Origin: Halogeometricum sp. S3BR5-2
Lineage (GTDB): Archaea > Halobacteriota > Halobacteria > Halobacteriales > Haloferacaceae
Reading direction: 5' to 3'
Length of the DNA: 64,000 nucleotides
NCBI RefSeq assembly: GCF_031624635.1
Contig: NZ_JAMQOQ010000007.1
Span: 89,154 to 153,153 of the forward strand
Below, piece by piece: positions 1 through 7,750 of the stretch. Numbering within the stretch: position 1 is the stretch's first letter; each line of letters begins with the position of its first letter. The notes under the pieces were generated by a model that saw only the letters and a program-made list of their open reading frames with translations, had not been told where the DNA came from and ran no database searches. Both the position numbers and the translations under genes were made by a program.

Positions 1-600
1 CGGTCCTCGGAGACGGCCGTCGTCGGTAACTCAGTGCGGCGGAGCGGGAACGGCGTTATCGTCGCCGGAACTGAAAACTACGTCTCGGGCAACGTCCTGA
101 CGCAGAACCGCGCCGGTCTTCTCGTCGAAGGACACTACTCGCTGTATCGCCGGAACGTCCTCGCGTACAACCGCATCGGACTCAGGAGTCTCACGCTGCT
201 CCCGACGAATACCGTCACGGACAACGACGTGGTGCGAAACGGGAAACCGGTCACGACTTCGGCGTACGATATCGTCCACGTGTGGCGCGGGAACTACTGG
301 TCGAGCGCACCCGGTGTGAGACGAACCCCGAGTGGGAGTCTCGTCCGGTCGTTCCGTCCGACCGGGTCGGTAGACCGCGCTGTCGGTCGCGTACCGTACG
401 CGAACACCGTTGCCCACTCTCCGACGGTAACGGTCTTACGGCAACTCCAGCAGTTCGTCCCAGGACTTCGCAAAGGGGGCGTCGTGGACCCTGCTCCGGC
501 GGCCGACCCGATTCGTGACGACGTCGTGAAGCGAGTCCAGGAGACGTACAATCGAACGGGTAAGAGCGAGGATGACGATTCGTGGGACTATCGTTCGTGA
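1..600 (+). CDS. NosD-like right-handed beta-helix protein, C-terminal part
   Basis: Open from base 1, so the start lies outside the window. The visible 199 residues have the short periodic turns of a parallel beta-helix (repeated N-x-V/I, G-x-x and R-N-x-V units) and a GNYWSS segment near residue 100, which resembles the GNYWSDY signature of NosD and periplasmic copper-binding repeat proteins. The tail after about residue 115 is charged and low in hydrophobics, without a membrane anchor. NosD-family proteins are exported surface or maturation proteins; in haloarchaea many paralogues have no link to nitrous oxide reduction, so no pathway is inferred. No neighbour on this side helps. Confidence 0.6.
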   Translation, partial: RSSETAVVGNSVRRSGNGVIVAGTENYVSGNVLTQNRAGLLVEGHYSLYRRNVLAYNRIGLRSLTLLPTNTVTDNDVVRNGKPVTTSAYDIVHVWRGNYWSSAPGVRRTPSGSLVRSFRPTGSVDRAVGRVPYANTVAHSPTVTVLRQLQQFVPGLRKGGVVDPAPAADPIRDDVVKRVQETYNRTGKSEDDDSWDYRS

Positions 601-674
601 TTGTCGGCTAACTGCCGTCAATCAGGAGGTGTTGGTAGGGTCATCGTCATTCCAAGTCGTGAATACTGATTCTC

Positions 675-815
675 AGCCTTGTTTAGACGCGGTGCAGATT
701 ACTCGCTACGGACGTTGTCCGAACAACGAAATCAGATAGAGAGGCGCTCACGAACTGAATCTCTTCACCCAACAGAGCCACTAACCTGCGCCTTCAGTTG
801 CGTCTAAACAAGGCC
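675..815. mobile_element. MITE-like element with 15-bp inverted repeats and 9-bp target duplication
   Basis: Perfect 15-bp terminal inverted repeats lie at 676-690 (GCCTTGTTTAGACGC) and 800-814. The 9-base direct repeat CTGATTCTC flanks the unit at 666-674 and 816-824. The 141-bp interior has no reading frame. Short inverted-repeat elements with a target duplication fit a non-autonomous MITE mobilised by an IS transposase in trans. A 9-bp duplication would fit an IS5/IS903-type parent, but no such transposase was seen here. Confidence 0.8.
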
Positions 816-906
816 CTGATTCTCTATTCGGACCGTGAGCTATGAGAATGGCCGTCGGTACTGTCACCGCTTCTCTGTTTGCACCCACGTTCGTCAGTGC
901 GTTGGC

Positions 907-992
907 CTATAGTAGCGTCTGCAAGTCATCACCCACTTGACCGCACGACAGCGCGCGGTTGGATGAGTAGACAGTTGCAGACGTTACGATAG
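907..992. repeat. Short imperfect inverted-repeat element, possible second MITE
   Basis: The 18-bp arms at 907-924 and 975-992 match at 16 of 18 positions when one is reverse-complemented. They enclose 50 bp of non-coding DNA. No clear target duplication is visible, so this is either an old MITE or a stem-loop. The rest of 601-1279 holds no gene; 1080-1240 is AT-rich and may carry the promoter of the next gene. Confidence 0.5.
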
Positions 993-1279
993 ACCCGGCG
1001 CAAGATAGCACTCTGCAATTTACTAGACTTAGGGGAGCTCACCGGTTCCTCCTCTCTTGAGTTGTTCTTGCCTGGGTATACTTTGCTAACCCCTATTCAA
1101 TTGATAACTGCGTTACATCCACAGGTCTGTAATAACCTGAGTGGATCGATTATTATTCTATAGGCGTTTAACCCCATAGTTATTAATAAATACTGGCGGT
1201 AATTCGGGTGCGAGATAATAACCCGTGCCGATCGTCCTATCAATAGAGACAAAGCAGAGAATCACAAACCGTTGAATAG

Positions 1280-2029
1280 ATGCGTACTGATGCTATGTCC
1301 GACAGTCGAATGAAGGATATCGCTTCCCGAGTGAAACATGTTCTACTGGCGATTGCCCTCGCTGCTGCGGGATTCCTACTTGGACTCGTTCTTCTCTCGT
1401 TTGGTACTGCCTTCTTCGAGATGTTCGGTGTCACGCTCACCGAGCGACCGGCAATTAGGTTGGTCGTCTCAACCATACTGCTCCAGGGCGTTGCGTTTGG
1501 GACAGTCGCGCTGTGGTACGTCGCGTTTCGATCGCGAGGCTCTGAACTCCTGCACGTTCGATTCCCGAGCCGGCGAGACATCATTTGGATTATCGGCGGA
1601 GGACTCCTATTCGTCGGCGTCTACTTCGGTCTCACAGAGTTCGTCACAGCTGTCGGGCTTCCAATTGCTCAAAATAACGTCGCTATCATCGCGAGCGAAA
1701 CACCGTCTGTAGTACTGTTACTGGTCCCACTTTCGATTCTCCTCGTTGGGCCCGGTGAAGAGCTGCTGTTCCGCGGTATCGTTCAGGGACTTCTCACTGA
1801 GTCGTTCACTGCTCGGTCGGCTATTGTTCTTGCGAGCGCAATCTTCGCTATCAGCCACGCGGGTTCACTAACAGGACGGGGACAGCTGACGTATATGATC
1901 GTTGTCTTCGGATTAGCGGTCGTACTCGGCACGTTCTATGAGTTGAGTGGGAATCTGGTAGTTCCAGCGCTCCTTCACGGCGGATACAACGCGGTTCTCT
2001 ATACGAATCTGTATCTCTCCAGCGCGTGA
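1280..2029 (+). CDS. CPBP family intramembrane metalloprotease
   Basis: A polytopic membrane protein of 249 residues with about six to seven hydrophobic segments. The CPBP (Abi/CAAX-protease and bacteriocin-processing) motifs are all present: EELLFR at 160-165 (EExxxR), FAISH ending at H193, and HGGYN at 233-237 (HxxxN). These Glu and His residues form the metal-dependent active site in the family. It probably cleaves membrane-embedded substrates; the substrate is unknown. ATG 1280 and ATG 1295 are both possible starts. A decayed relative lies on the other strand at 3381-3715. Confidence 0.85.
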   Translation: MRTDAMSDSRMKDIASRVKHVLLAIALAAAGFLLGLVLLSFGTAFFEMFGVTLTERPAIRLVVSTILLQGVAFGTVALWYVAFRSRGSELLHVRFPSRRDIIWIIGGGLLFVGVYFGLTEFVTAVGLPIAQNNVAIIASETPSVVLLLVPLSILLVGPGEELLFRGIVQGLLTESFTARSAIVLASAIFAISHAGSLTGRGQLTYMIVVFGLAVVLGTFYELSGNLVVPALLHGGYNAVLYTNLYLSSA

Positions 2030-2175
2030 GAGTACCCACTGATATCGACAACAGCGATGCGGTAGATTCCTAACTCTGATACGGTAACCGAGAAATTCGA
2101 ACGATTTCGGCCAGTTGCGAACGTTCTTTAGGTAAAAGCCGATACTATGTGTTCTTCTGATTCTCGTTTAATCCT

Positions 2176-2349
2176 CTATCGACGACTGGCTACGAGCAGT
2201 TGTATGAACTGTAGACAAACTATCGCTCCGATTAGAGCTGACCCAATGAGTGGGGCTCTTCCCTCCGTCACCGGGTTACTCACGTAGAAACCAACCAAGG
2301 CGATCAGTAGTACGAGCGCTACAACCGATAGTGCGTTCTCGATGGCCAT
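2176..2349 (-). CDS. Small two-helix membrane protein
   Basis: The reverse strand reads an uninterrupted 57-residue frame from ATG at 2349 to TAG at 2176. It starts MAIENALSVV and has two hydrophobic segments, about residues 6-22 and 33-53, separated by a short polar loop containing NPVTEGR, and ends in SRR. The hydrophobic periodicity and positive tail suggest a real small membrane protein, but the family is not recognised. It is transcribed towards the CPBP protease gene. Confidence 0.55.
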   Translation of the reverse strand: MAIENALSVVALVLLIALVGFYVSNPVTEGRAPLIGSALIGAIVCLQFIQLLVASRR

Positions 2350-2483
2350 ATCGAAAAAAAGGCACTCTTCTACAAATAATCCGCGGATTCCACTGGCAAA
2401 CAGGCGTTCGTCAGTTTATATCTCCGTTGAACCTCTTCTAGTCGAATGAACACTCATTTTACGCTCCTCTCGAAGCAACACTC

Positions 2484-2570
2484 GTGAAAGCAAAACACCG
2501 TCTCATGTTTGTCCTGTTCGGCATCGTATTGCTATTAGTCCTGGTCGGATTCGTTGTCCGGCTGATATAG
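2484..2570 (+). CDS. Possible single-span small membrane protein
   Basis: A 28-residue frame starting at GTG 2484 (MKAKHRLMFVLFG) with one strong hydrophobic stretch and a positively charged N-terminus, ending in RLI. Its size recalls the tiny subunits found beside haloarchaeal oxidase genes, but this is inference. The start is uncertain: no ATG lies upstream in frame after the preceding stop. Confidence 0.35.
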   Translation: MKAKHRLMFVLFGIVLLLVLVGFVVRLI

Positions 2571-2793
2571 CGAAATATGTGTAGGTAGATGAATACACAG
2601 TCACAGTTGATACAATAGTATACGACTAGAATTAATAAGGTGACCTGTTCAACTGGTAGCCAGCTTATTATGCCTGTAGTGGAATAATCTCGATAATGGT
2701 TGAGCAGCAAAGAGGCGCCTTAATCCGGACCACGTATCTTGAGCGAGAGGTTTGGAGACAGACTGACGACACATCAAGTGATGGTGCGTCAGG

Positions 2794-3198
2794 ATGAGTG
2801 AAGATGCAGAAGCAGACTTGGTGAACACTGGATCAAGTCCATGGCCGATGTTTATCGCACTCGGCCTAGCTTTGTCTGAGGTTGGTGTCCTGTTTGCGCT
2901 TCGCCCCGTTTCAGTCAGCGGGTTGTTACTATTTGTCGGATCCGTTGCCGGAATCCTTGCAGAATCGGGATACGTCACTCGATCTACTCGATCCATCGGC
3001 GCACAGGGAATCGCCCTATTGGTTATCGGGAGCGTATTGATCCTGCGAAATCAGACTGGAATGACTATCCGTGGCCAATCTATCGTTATCGCAGGAGTGC
3101 TCTGTTTCGTCCTTTTACTCCTCAGGATTGGGTACCACCGACTTCGTTTCGGAAACACGAACCGGGCTTCTGATGCGTCGGAATCTTCGTCTGACTAA
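2794..3198 (+). CDS. Four-helix membrane protein, oxidase-cluster type
   Basis: A protein of 134 residues with four hydrophobic segments (about 17-35, 40-57, 70-87 and 95-112) between an acidic N-terminus (MSEDAEADL) and a Ser/Asp-rich tail. It resembles the small haloarchaeal 'cox cluster' membrane proteins that accompany terminal oxidase genes, and an oxidase gene follows on the other strand at 4089-6380. That family assignment is from memory. It may be an accessory or assembly protein of the oxidase. Confidence 0.55.
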   Translation: MSEDAEADLVNTGSSPWPMFIALGLALSEVGVLFALRPVSVSGLLLFVGSVAGILAESGYVTRSTRSIGAQGIALLVIGSVLILRNQTGMTIRGQSIVIAGVLCFVLLLLRIGYHRLRFGNTNRASDASESSSD

Positions 3199-3380
3199 TC
3201 AGAGATACTGGTCTCGATAAGTAGCACCCGGAATCGTGGGTGGAAGATTTCGTCTGCTACGCCATTTGATAGAACTGGAGGCGAAATACAGTAACGAGAG
3301 CAGCGTCAAGTAGGTTGACGCAAAGATGATGCTCACGAACGGAATCGCTGCCACAATCGGTAACCGCTCTCGGTGACGAT

Positions 3381-3715
3381 CTATGCGGCGTTGTTCGTCC
3401 CGACTTTGACACCTAAGAGCGAGATTGCAGTGATCGCCGAGAGTCCGAACGATAACGCAGTGACGTATCCGACGGCTGCATAGATGAGTGTGTGGAGTGC
3501 TGGGACACGAAATCTAACGTATGAGCGGTCGAAATTCCGGTGTCGGAGATAGAGGAGAGCAACTCCACCGAATCCGCGTCCTGTGTCAAGTACTAATGAA
3601 GGAACGATGCTCAGTACGGGAGTGATCTCAAATCCTGCGACACTTAGCACCAATCCAGCGACGAGAATAGGGCTAATCTGATACCAATGCCAACTGCTGC
3701 TGACAGGAGTTCCAT
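3381..3715 (-). pseudogene. Decayed CPBP-like membrane protease fragment
   Basis: The reverse strand starts at ATG 3715 (MELLSAAVGIGI) and must shift frame near 3670 to continue into a segment that matches residues 75-135 of the CPBP protein at 1280. Both share an aromatic-rich helix, a [YH]VRF(R)P-type motif and an NNxA end. The frame stops at 3381, before the catalytic EExxxR and His motifs. Further hydrophobic codons are readable down to about 3230 in another frame. It is a truncated, frameshifted gene copy. The rest of 3199-4088 holds only this and the MITE. Confidence 0.6.
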
Positions 3716-3853
3716 ACCTTTGGCGCTACCTTCTTTTGTTTGCTGTCTAAGACAGTTAACAAAGATGTGAGGCATTTGAATGGATGTGTGAGGATATTTG
3801 ATTCCCTTTGGCCATATGATGGAACTGGATACAGAGAGCAAGTATTTGTAGCC

Positions 3854-3977
3854 GGCTCTGTTGAAACCCTCTCGCAGTCTGGCGGTTTGCTGAGAAGTCA
3901 GTTTTCCATCGGAACTGTGCAATCCGGGTGGAAGAGTCGCTCTCTGCACTGTCAACACCGAAGGATTTCAACAGAGC
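3854..3977. mobile_element. MITE with IS6-type termini and 9-bp target duplication
   Basis: The ends are GGCTCTGTTGAAACCCTC at 3854 and, reverse-complemented, GGCTCTGTTGAAATCCTT at 3977. This is the terminal form I associate with haloarchaeal IS6-family elements (family assignment from memory). The 9-base repeat TTTGTAGCC flanks it exactly at 3845-3853 and 3978-3986; IS6 transposases usually make 8-bp duplications. The 124-bp unit carries no transposase. An IS6-like transposase remnant lies at 6496-6705, and similar single ends occur near 29370 and 39450. Confidence 0.8.
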
Positions 3978-4088
3978 CTTTGTAGCCACACTGCATCATC
4001 GTTCAAAATAGGTCTCATCGCCAACGGCATGTTTTTCGCACGATTCTCAACAACACCAGTCAGCGCGTATATCGCGGTCTGCCTCCGC

Positions 4089-6380
4089 TCATTCTGAGAC
4101 GTGAACGAGCGATGTCTGCAGACGCCCGCTCAGCATTTTGAATGTAGCCGCGAGTCCGGTGCCATACGCAAGGTGGGCAACGAACGCCACTAGAATGTAG
4201 CCGACGAGTTCCCACCCGGACTGGCCGCTGTAGAACGCCACGAAAAAGCCCGGCAGCATCACCACAGCGAACACGAGGCCCGTCCTGATAAGGGGTTCTC
4301 CCGGCAGGAAGTCCGCGAAGGTGACGAACAGGAGCGCCCACGTGGTCATGCCGCCGCCGAGGAAGATGAGGTAGCCGATCGGCGGATTCCCCTGCACGCC
4401 GACGAGCTCAGCCAGTTCAGCGAACGCCGCCAGTTGGAAGACGCCGAGGAGAGACCCGACGTAGAGGACGGCCGACATGAGCATCATGCCGACGAAGCCG
4501 GCGACGGCGCCGACGACGACGTCGCGGCCGACGCCCGAGAGATCCTCGAACGCCTTCGGACTGCCCGTATCCGCCTCGTCCTTCTGGTCGCCGACCATCT
4601 GGCTCTCCGCGGCGGCCCGCGTTTCCTCAGGCGGGGGGCTGGTGACGCCGTACTTCTCCGCGAGGCGCGCCTCGAACGCCTGCCACTCGCGGGTGAACTG
4701 CTGGGTCTTCTTCAGGTCCCATACGTCGGCGTCACGGACGATGTCGCCGAACCACAGCGAATGCAGCATGTTGTACACCCACAAGAGGACACTGAAGCCG
4801 ATAATATATGCCCCGATAGTAGCCACGTCATTGAGAAATTGGAACTTCGGTGGGTAGGAGGCGAACCGCCGGGGCATCCCAAGGGCGCCAAGTATCAGGA
4901 ACGCCATGAACGTAACGAACACACCGACGGATGTGAGGACAGCTTGGAGGCGCGCCAGACGTTGGTTGTACATCCGTTCGGTGATGATGGGGAACCAGTA
5001 GTAGGAGGCAGCGAACATCTGGAACGGGATGATCGCCATCAGTATCATGTGGAAGTGTCCGACGACGTAGTAGGTATCCTGATACATTACGTCGATGGGG
5101 ATAGAGGCGAGGAAGACGCCTGTAATTCCCCCGATGACGAACAGGCTGAGCCCCCCGGCGGAGAACAGCATCGGTGCGGTCAACCGGATGTTCCCCTTCC
5201 ACATCGTCGTTAGCCAGTTGAACACCTTGATGGCGCTGGGGACGGCGATGGCGATGGAGACGATCATGAAGGAAGTGAGAATTCGCGGATCCATCCCCGT
5301 TGTGAACATGTGGTGCGCCCAGACGCCGAACGACAGCACCCCGATGGCGAGCGTCGAGTAGACGACGAACTTGAACCCGAATAGCTTCCGCCCCGAGAAC
5401 TTCGGGAGGATGGTGCTCATCAACCCCGTCGCGGGGAGGAAGATGATGTACACCTCTGGGTGGCCGAAAAACCAGAAGAGGTTTTGATACAGTATTGACC
5501 CGCCTGCCTCCACAGCGTAAAAGGAGGTACCGAAGTTGCGGTCAAGGAGCAACATGAGGAGGGCGCTCCCGAGCAGGGGGAACGCAAAGAGGATTATGCC
5601 GCTCGTTGTCAGCATCGACCACGTGAAGATATCGAGGTCACCGATGTCGACGTCCTCACCACGTTTCATGAATATAGTGACGATGAAATTTACCGCCCCC
5701 ATCATCGTCGACAGCCCGCTTAAATGTAATCCAAGTAGCATAAAATCTATCTGTGGATTGGCTAATTGCGTCGACAGCGGGGTGTAGAGTGTCCATCCCG
5801 TTGCTGGTGGAGCGAGAGTGTACAAAAGCTGGAGCATTGATCGAGGCAGCCCGAGGCCAAGGATCCGTGCGAGGACTTCGGTGAGGAGGCCACCGCGGAC
5901 GAGGAGTAACGAGGGAGGGAGGAGCCAGAAGGCGATGGCGTTGATGCGGGGGAACGCCAGGTCGTCGGCGCCGACGAACAACGGAAGGAAGTAGTTGGCC
6001 ATGCCGAAGAACACCGGGGTGACGAAGAAGAACAGCATCGTCAGCCCATGGGTGGTGAACAGCGCGTTGTACGTCTCTTCGGACCACACGTCGACGGCAG
6101 GCGTCAGCAGTTCCGTCCGAATCATCATTGCGTCGACGCCGCCCCACAGGGCCGCCGCAGTCCCGAACACGAGGTACATGAGACCGATGTCCTTGTGGTC
6201 GACGGTCGTCATCCACCGGAGAAGGTTCTGTTTCTTCTCGCGTTCCTCCGTCTCTTCACCTTGGACGTGTCCACCGTCCGCGAAAACGATTCGAGAGAAA
6301 TCTCGGAATGAGCCGTATCGTGCCCGGAGGATCACGACAGAGAGAACGATTACCGCGAGTACGTATGGTATGATGCTCAT
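4089..6380 (-). CDS. Heme-copper cytochrome oxidase subunit I with C-terminal membrane extension
   Basis: A 763-residue catalytic subunit of a terminal oxidase that reduces O2 to water and pumps protons. Heme and copper ligands are visible: H111 (THGLTM, low-spin heme), H307 and Y311 (GHPEVY, CuB with the cross-linked Tyr), H356-H357 (CuB), and H442 with H444 (GHFH, the two hemes). Residues 1-60 are an extra N-terminal span plus an acidic linker. After about residue 560 comes a polar linker and four further helices that resemble the DUF6789/subunit-III-like extension of haloarchaeal CoxAC proteins. No subunit II gene is adjacent, so the partner must be elsewhere. Confidence 0.92.
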   Translation of the reverse strand: MSIIPYVLAVIVLSVVILRARYGSFRDFSRIVFADGGHVQGEETEEREKKQNLLRWMTTVDHKDIGLMYLVFGTAAALWGGVDAMMIRTELLTPAVDVWSEETYNALFTTHGLTMLFFFVTPVFFGMANYFLPLFVGADDLAFPRINAIAFWLLPPSLLLVRGGLLTEVLARILGLGLPRSMLQLLYTLAPPATGWTLYTPLSTQLANPQIDFMLLGLHLSGLSTMMGAVNFIVTIFMKRGEDVDIGDLDIFTWSMLTTSGIILFAFPLLGSALLMLLLDRNFGTSFYAVEAGGSILYQNLFWFFGHPEVYIIFLPATGLMSTILPKFSGRKLFGFKFVVYSTLAIGVLSFGVWAHHMFTTGMDPRILTSFMIVSIAIAVPSAIKVFNWLTTMWKGNIRLTAPMLFSAGGLSLFVIGGITGVFLASIPIDVMYQDTYYVVGHFHMILMAIIPFQMFAASYYWFPIITERMYNQRLARLQAVLTSVGVFVTFMAFLILGALGMPRRFASYPPKFQFLNDVATIGAYIIGFSVLLWVYNMLHSLWFGDIVRDADVWDLKKTQQFTREWQAFEARLAEKYGVTSPPPEETRAAAESQMVGDQKDEADTGSPKAFEDLSGVGRDVVVGAVAGFVGMMLMSAVLYVGSLLGVFQLAAFAELAELVGVQGNPPIGYLIFLGGGMTTWALLFVTFADFLPGEPLIRTGLVFAVVMLPGFFVAFYSGQSGWELVGYILVAFVAHLAYGTGLAATFKMLSGRLQTSLVHVSE

Positions 6381-6495
6381 ACGAATTTCCGGAGATCCGA
6401 CTGTTTGAGTGCGTAGCGCATCTTATCGTTGCGGACGAAGTTTCTGCCATTAAATCTACTCCCTGAACTTGGAGAAATAATTAATCACAAGGATA

Positions 6496-6705
6496 CTACG
6501 GAAACGATTCCGTGTGGCCAACCTCCTGAACCGGTGTTCGTCTATGGAGCGCTTGATGCAGCCTCTGAAACATCAGTAATAGATAAACCTCGCAAGACGC
6601 TAGCGGACGCTCAGTTGATCCCCGCAAATTATGAAAGCGATCAGTTCGGATCTTGAGGCTCTGAAACCACTTTTCGATCAGGTTTCGGTTAGTATAGTCA
6701 ATCAA
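6496..6705 (-). pseudogene. IS6-family transposase remnant (C-terminal part)
   Basis: The reverse-strand frame reads TNRNLIEKWFQSLKIRTDRF, then after a garbled stretch RLHQALHRRTPVQEV. In IS6-family transposases the same order is NLIEKWFQTLKxRxDRFHN, then RPHQALxxRTPVEEV, at the C-terminal end of the DDE domain. The middle is rearranged, the N-terminal DDE part is missing and no complete IS ends flank it. It is a dead remnant that may be related to the source of the IS6-type MITE at 3854. Confidence 0.75.
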
Positions 6706-7300
6706 CTACCTAATCCTAACCAACAGATCACAAGTCGATAATCAGACTAATCGACGAAAAATACCGTATCTTCGCAGTTCTGGTATTACGATGGAGCCGG
6801 TCTAATGCACGTTTAAATAGAAATGTGGCTACAGATTACTAACAAGAGCCATTTTAGTATTATCCCAGGCTATTTAAACTCATAATATGAAGAATACAGG
6901 TATCTAATTCTGTAGATTGATAACCTTCTCCACATAAATAACAGAAAACCCAGGTATGAACGTATATTCTACTATTTGTGTTTATTTTGAGAAGTATGAA
7001 CAATAAAGCTACGGTTTGAGTTCGCTGAATATTAGACTCTAGGGTGCAAACAAGAAAATCTACAGCGACAGCTGACTCATGGGGAGAACTCAAAATCAGC
7101 CCTTCACTACATCTTGATTTGCTCACAAACTCCGTTTTATGCTGCTAGTTAGCAACACTCAGTACTAGTCTGACAAAACCACTCTACTAGTTTAAATATT
7201 ATACATTCAATATATCCATAATTTATTTATCTTCTTCCATTGACCTCGTCGATAGCCGACCTCCTCGGCACCTGTCGAAGACGCAAACAAAGAACTCGCT
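6706..7300. other. AT-rich gene-free stretch before the conjugation operon
   Basis: About 600 bases markedly richer in A/T than the surroundings, with no convincing reading frame on either strand. It separates the IS6 remnant from the first gene of the conjugation operon. TATA-like sequences occur around 7185-7235. It may hold the operon promoter or mark the left boundary of the mobile element. Confidence 0.5.
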
Positions 7301-7723
7301 ATGTCACAGGACAGCACTACCCCCAAGATGTTTGAGAACCGTACTGACAGTCAATATACGGCGATAAGCACCGTCTCTAGACAGGCTATTCTCGCCCTTG
7401 CGCTGTTGAGCCTGTTTGCTGTCTCCCCTGTCGCAGCGCAGACGGGCGCAGTCTGTAGCGCCGAGAAGCTCCCGAGCATGATTGAGGGATTCTTCCAGCT
7501 GACTACCGGGCTCGGAATCGTCGGACTTGCTGTGGTCTGGCAGGCAGACTCACTCATTGAAATGTTCACCCTCAATTCGGAGCAGAAGAAGGGGCTCAAG
7601 CGCCACAAGCGCTCGGCGATGAAGTCTGCCGTCATCCTCCTCGTCCTTGGTCCGTTGTACACGGTCGCCGGGTCGATGATGAGTCTTCCACTGGCTGACT
7701 GCGTTAATCTCACCCCCTGGTAA
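7301..7723 (+). CDS. Pilin-like small membrane protein of conjugation module
   Basis: A protein of 140 residues with a hydrophobic signal segment at about 27-46 ending in VAAQ, a mature part with two membrane helices (about 63-85 and 108-127) joined by a basic loop (EQKKGLKRHKR), and three Cys near the ends. A signal peptide followed by two helices with a short charged loop is the VirB2/TrbC conjugative pilin plan, also proposed for archaeal CedA1/TedC pilins. First gene of the operon, 27 bases before the next. The pilin role is inferred from architecture and context. Confidence 0.6.
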   Translation: MSQDSTTPKMFENRTDSQYTAISTVSRQAILALALLSLFAVSPVAAQTGAVCSAEKLPSMIEGFFQLTTGLGIVGLAVVWQADSLIEMFTLNSEQKKGLKRHKRSAMKSAVILLVLGPLYTVAGSMMSLPLADCVNLTPW

Positions 7724-7750
7724 GCTACTCCCCAATCCATCACGAAGCCC

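Noticed and set aside
6860..7126. An 88-codon reverse-strand open frame in AT-rich DNA
   Set aside because: Cys/Leu/Ser-rich composition unlike haloarchaeal proteins; no motif, no promoter context.
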